From Candidatus Scybalocola fimicaballi (GTDB lineage: Bacteria > Bacteroidota > Bacteroidia > Bacteroidales > Paludibacteraceae): 7,689 nt of DNA. Positions 5,768-7,689 of this stretch are shown piece by piece. The notes below the pieces were generated by a model. The model searched no databases. It worked only from the letters and a program-made list of their open reading frames with translations, and was not told where the DNA came from. Location of the stretch: NCBI GenBank assembly GCA_002317115.1, contig DCIP01000148.1, positions 1 through 7,689 on the forward strand, in the 5' to 3' direction. A program made the position numbers and the translations under genes. The first letter of the stretch is position 1, and each line of letters starts with the position of its first letter.

Positions 5768-6259
5768 ATGGCAACGAGAATAGGAATCATATCCGACACC
5801 CACGGCTATTGGGACGACAGATATTTAAAATATTTTGAGGATTGCGATGAGATTTGGCATGCCGGAGATATCGGCGACGGGATCCTTGAGAAACTGAAGG
5901 AGAAGAAGATGGTGCGAGCCGTGCGTGGCAATGTCGACGGTGGAGATGTCCGTCTCAACTGTAAAGATATCCTCCGTTTCACAGTGGAGGAGGTTGACGT
6001 GCTTCTTACCCATATCGGTGGCTATCCGGGGAGATATAATCCGAAGATACGTCAGGAGTTTTTGCAATCCGCTCCACGCCTGTTTGTTTGCGGTCATAGC
6101 CATATCCTAAAGGTGATGGCAGATAAGAAATTTGGAATGCTTTGCGTCAATCCTGGTGCTGCCGGCAGATACGGTCAGCATACAGTACGCACACTAATCC
6201 GTCTTGTCATCGACGGAGACACAATGCGAGATCTTGAGGTCATCGAACTCACTTGGTGA
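5768..6259 (+). CDS. YfcE/MJ0936-type metallophosphoesterase
   Basis: This is a 163-residue single-domain calcineurin-like phosphodiesterase of the YfcE/MJ0936 family, a group of two-metal enzymes that hydrolyse phosphodiesters such as model substrates. The physiological substrate is generally unknown. All metal-binding motifs are intact: SDTH (Asp10, His12), HAGDIGD (Asp34), RGNVDG (Asn55), LLTHIG (His82) and CGHSH (His110, His112). The conserved NPGA...R segment (128-134) is also present. There is no signal peptide or membrane segment, so it is cytoplasmic. It starts 11 bp after the helicase stop with no promoter in between, so it very likely shares that transcript. Whether this reflects a DNA-repair role is open, since YfcE-like genes often sit beside unrelated genes. 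Confidence 0.93.
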   Translation: MATRIGIISDTHGYWDDRYLKYFEDCDEIWHAGDIGDGILEKLKEKKMVRAVRGNVDGGDVRLNCKDILRFTVEEVDVLLTHIGGYPGRYNPKIRQEFLQSAPRLFVCGHSHILKVMADKKFGMLCVNPGAAGRYGQHTVRTLIRLVIDGDTMRDLEVIELTW

Positions 6260-6295
6260 TTTCAATAATATAGATGGGTGACACCAATTAGGATA

Positions 6296-6348
6296 GCAAA
6301 GGGCGGTAGCCCTTGCCCCACCACAACGCGAGCCCGTAGGGCGAGCGT
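6296..6348. other. GC-rich two-hairpin intergenic element (REP-like or structured RNA candidate)
   Basis: Two hairpins separated by CCCACCACA lie in the 104-bp spacer before the MATE gene. Hairpin 1 (6296-6316) has GC + AAGGGC pairing with GCCCTT + GC, one bulged A (6298) and the loop GGTA. Hairpin 2 (6326-6348) has ACGC/GCGT, then a tandem G-A/A-G mismatch, then GCCC/GGGC around the triloop GTA. About 37 of the 52 bases in 6296-6347 are G or C, against clearly AT-rich flanks. Neither hairpin is followed by a T run on the plus strand, so this is not a standard intrinsic terminator. All four GGGC/GCCC arms could swap partners. Confidence 0.6.
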
Positions 6349-6363
6349 AATAAAAAGAAATAT

Positions 6364-7689
6364 ATGTCAAGAATACAATTATCAGATCATTTTAATTTTA
6401 AGCGACTCTTACTCTTTACCTATCCCTCTATGCTGATGGTGATCTTCACCTCAATCTATAGTATTGTGGATGGAGTGATGGTATCCAACTATGTAGGCGT
6501 CACTCCTTTTGCCGCTCTCAACCTTATCTGGCCGTTTGTGGCTGTGTTGGGATCCATCGGTTTCCTGCTTGGCACAGGTGGTTGCGCTTTGGTTGCTAAG
6601 ACGATGGGTGAGGGGGAGAAGAACAAGGCAAAGGAGATGTTCTCGTTGCTTACCTACACGGTCTTGGCACTCTCTGTGCTATTGGGAGGCTTAGGGCTCT
6701 TCTTCTCTCGTGACGCTGCGATTTTCCTTGGAGCAGAGGGGGAGATGGTTGAACATTGCGTCGTCTACGCAGATATCCTTTTGATTTGCTTGCCAACCTA
6801 CGTTATGCAGGTCTATTTCCAACCTTTCCTGATTGCAGCCGAACGTCCGAAACTGGCGATGTGGGTGACGATTGCCGCTGGTGTGAGCAATATGGTGTTC
6901 GATGTTGTCTTTATCGGTTTCTTGAAGATGGGAATCGCTGGGGCGGCATGGGCTTCGGTGACAGGTATGCTGATTGGATGGCTTGTGCCTTTGTACTATT
7001 TCTATAAAAGAAAATGGCTCAGACGTTGCAGTTGGGATTGGTCGGTGTTGAAGAAGGCAAGCTCAAATGGATTGTCTGAACTTGTTTTGAATGTCTCTCT
7101 GTCGTTGGTGAGTATGCTTTACATGTATCAGTTGATCAGACAGAGTGGGGAAGACGGTGTTGCTGCCTACGGTGTGATTTCCTATTTTGCTTTCACGTTC
7201 GCGGCTCTCTTCATCGGTTATGGTATCGGAGTCTCTCCAGTGGTAAGTTATCATTACGGTGCCGCTAATAAAAGGGAGATGCGTAATCTGCTTAAAAAGA
7301 GTTTGACGATTGTGGTGACGGGAGGTATTGTCATCGCTCTCTTGGCACAGGTTTTGGCTCGACCACTTTCAGTTGTCTTCGTTGGTTACGATAAGGATCT
7401 GCTTGAACTGACGGTTCTGGCATTCAGAATCTATTCGCTTCATTTTATTGTGACGGGAGTCAATATCTTCGCGTCGGAATTTTTCACTGCGTTGAACAAT
7501 GGTCCCGTGTCTGCACTTATTTCTATGGCTAGAACGTTGGTGTTTGAAAGCGGTTGTGTGTTGCTGCTTCCGTTCTTGTTTGGCATAGAATATATATGGT
7601 GGGCTGTGCTTGTGGCGGAAACGTTGGCTATGATATTGTCGTTCTCGTTGATCTATAAATATCGAAACCGTTATGGCTACTGGACGGTT
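6364..7689 (+). CDS. MATE family multidrug/cation exporter (3' end cut by window edge)
   Basis: 442 codons are open to the right edge with no stop. Usual MATE length is about 440-460, so nearly the whole protein is present. It is a polytopic inner-membrane protein expected to have 12 helices and to export cationic or aromatic compounds by Na+ or H+ antiport. The first helix begins near residue 15 and leads into IYSIVDGVMVSNYVG (31-45), matching the family's VD..fvs..vG segment. The LIWPFVAVLGSIGFLLGTGGCALVAKTMGEGE region (about 55-87) matches the conserved helix 2 and following loop. The second half starts around 235 (NGLSELVLNVSLSLVSMLYMYQL), with the equivalent motif and the typical ALNNG near 378. 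ATG 6364 is the first start after an in-frame stop at 6337. No promoter box is visible in the spacer, so it may be read from the upstream operon. Confidence 0.93.
   Translation, partial: MSRIQLSDHFNFKRLLLFTYPSMLMVIFTSIYSIVDGVMVSNYVGVTPFAALNLIWPFVAVLGSIGFLLGTGGCALVAKTMGEGEKNKAKEMFSLLTYTVLALSVLLGGLGLFFSRDAAIFLGAEGEMVEHCVVYADILLICLPTYVMQVYFQPFLIAAERPKLAMWVTIAAGVSNMVFDVVFIGFLKMGIAGAAWASVTGMLIGWLVPLYYFYKRKWLRRCSWDWSVLKKASSNGLSELVLNVSLSLVSMLYMYQLIRQSGEDGVAAYGVISYFAFTFAALFIGYGIGVSPVVSYHYGAANKREMRNLLKKSLTIVVTGGIVIALLAQVLARPLSVVFVGYDKDLLELTVLAFRIYSLHFIVTGVNIFASEFFTALNNGPVSALISMARTLVFESGCVLLLPFLFGIEYIWWAVLVAETLAMILSFSLIYKYRNRYGYWTV

Noticed and set aside
3591..6259. A defence system of Gabija or similar type because of the UvrD-like helicase
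   Set aside because: The partner OLD/TOPRIM nuclease is absent. The helicase has the full PcrA motif set and RNA-polymerase-binding-type C-terminus, and its neighbour is a small metallophosphoesterase.
6296..6316. Intrinsic terminator of the helicase-phosphoesterase operon
   Set aside because: The hairpin is GC-rich but is followed by GCCCCACCAC, not by a T run, on the plus strand.

Overview
The window looks like a chromosomal segment of a Bacteroidales bacterium (Bacteroidaceae/Prevotellaceae type; genus not resolvable by eye). Three things point there. The hpt-adk gene pair has proteins of the Bacteroidales type. The genes have AT-rich leaders without Shine-Dalgarno sequences. Promoters match the Bacteroidetes TTTG / TAnnTTTG consensus. 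I see no tRNA, rRNA, CRISPR array, insertion sequence or prophage gene. Coding density is high, and no gene-free stretch exceeds about 225 bp.

Left half (1-3383), all on the minus strand, read right to left. A PchB-like AroQ chorismate mutase (non-ATG start) is followed 7 bp later by a DmpG/HMGL-type DRE-TIM aldolase, and this pair ends at a clean intrinsic terminator (2046-2079). Next, behind its own strong promoter, is a membrane-anchored TerB + J-domain protein resembling DjlA but with HPH in place of HPD. Last comes hpt (hypoxanthine phosphoribosyltransferase), with its own promoter, followed by adk (adenylate kinase), which runs off the left edge. hpt and adk make a purine salvage / nucleotide-balancing unit.

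Right half (3591-7689), all on the plus strand. A UvrD/PcrA-type helicase with an RNA-polymerase-binding-type C-terminal domain is followed 11 bp later by a small YfcE/MJ0936-like metallophosphoesterase. Then comes a 104-bp spacer with a very GC-rich two-hairpin module, and a MATE multidrug exporter that runs off the right edge with at least 442 codons. The 222-bp divergent gap 3369-3590 holds the promoters of both halves and a heptad-phased repeat.

The items most worth a second look are the two-hairpin element at 6296-6348 (probable dispersed repeat or RNA structure), the chorismate mutase-like/aldolase pair of unknown pathway, and the degenerate J domain. Two separate intergenic tracts have 7-bp periodicity. 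No complete new defence or mobile system is visible.
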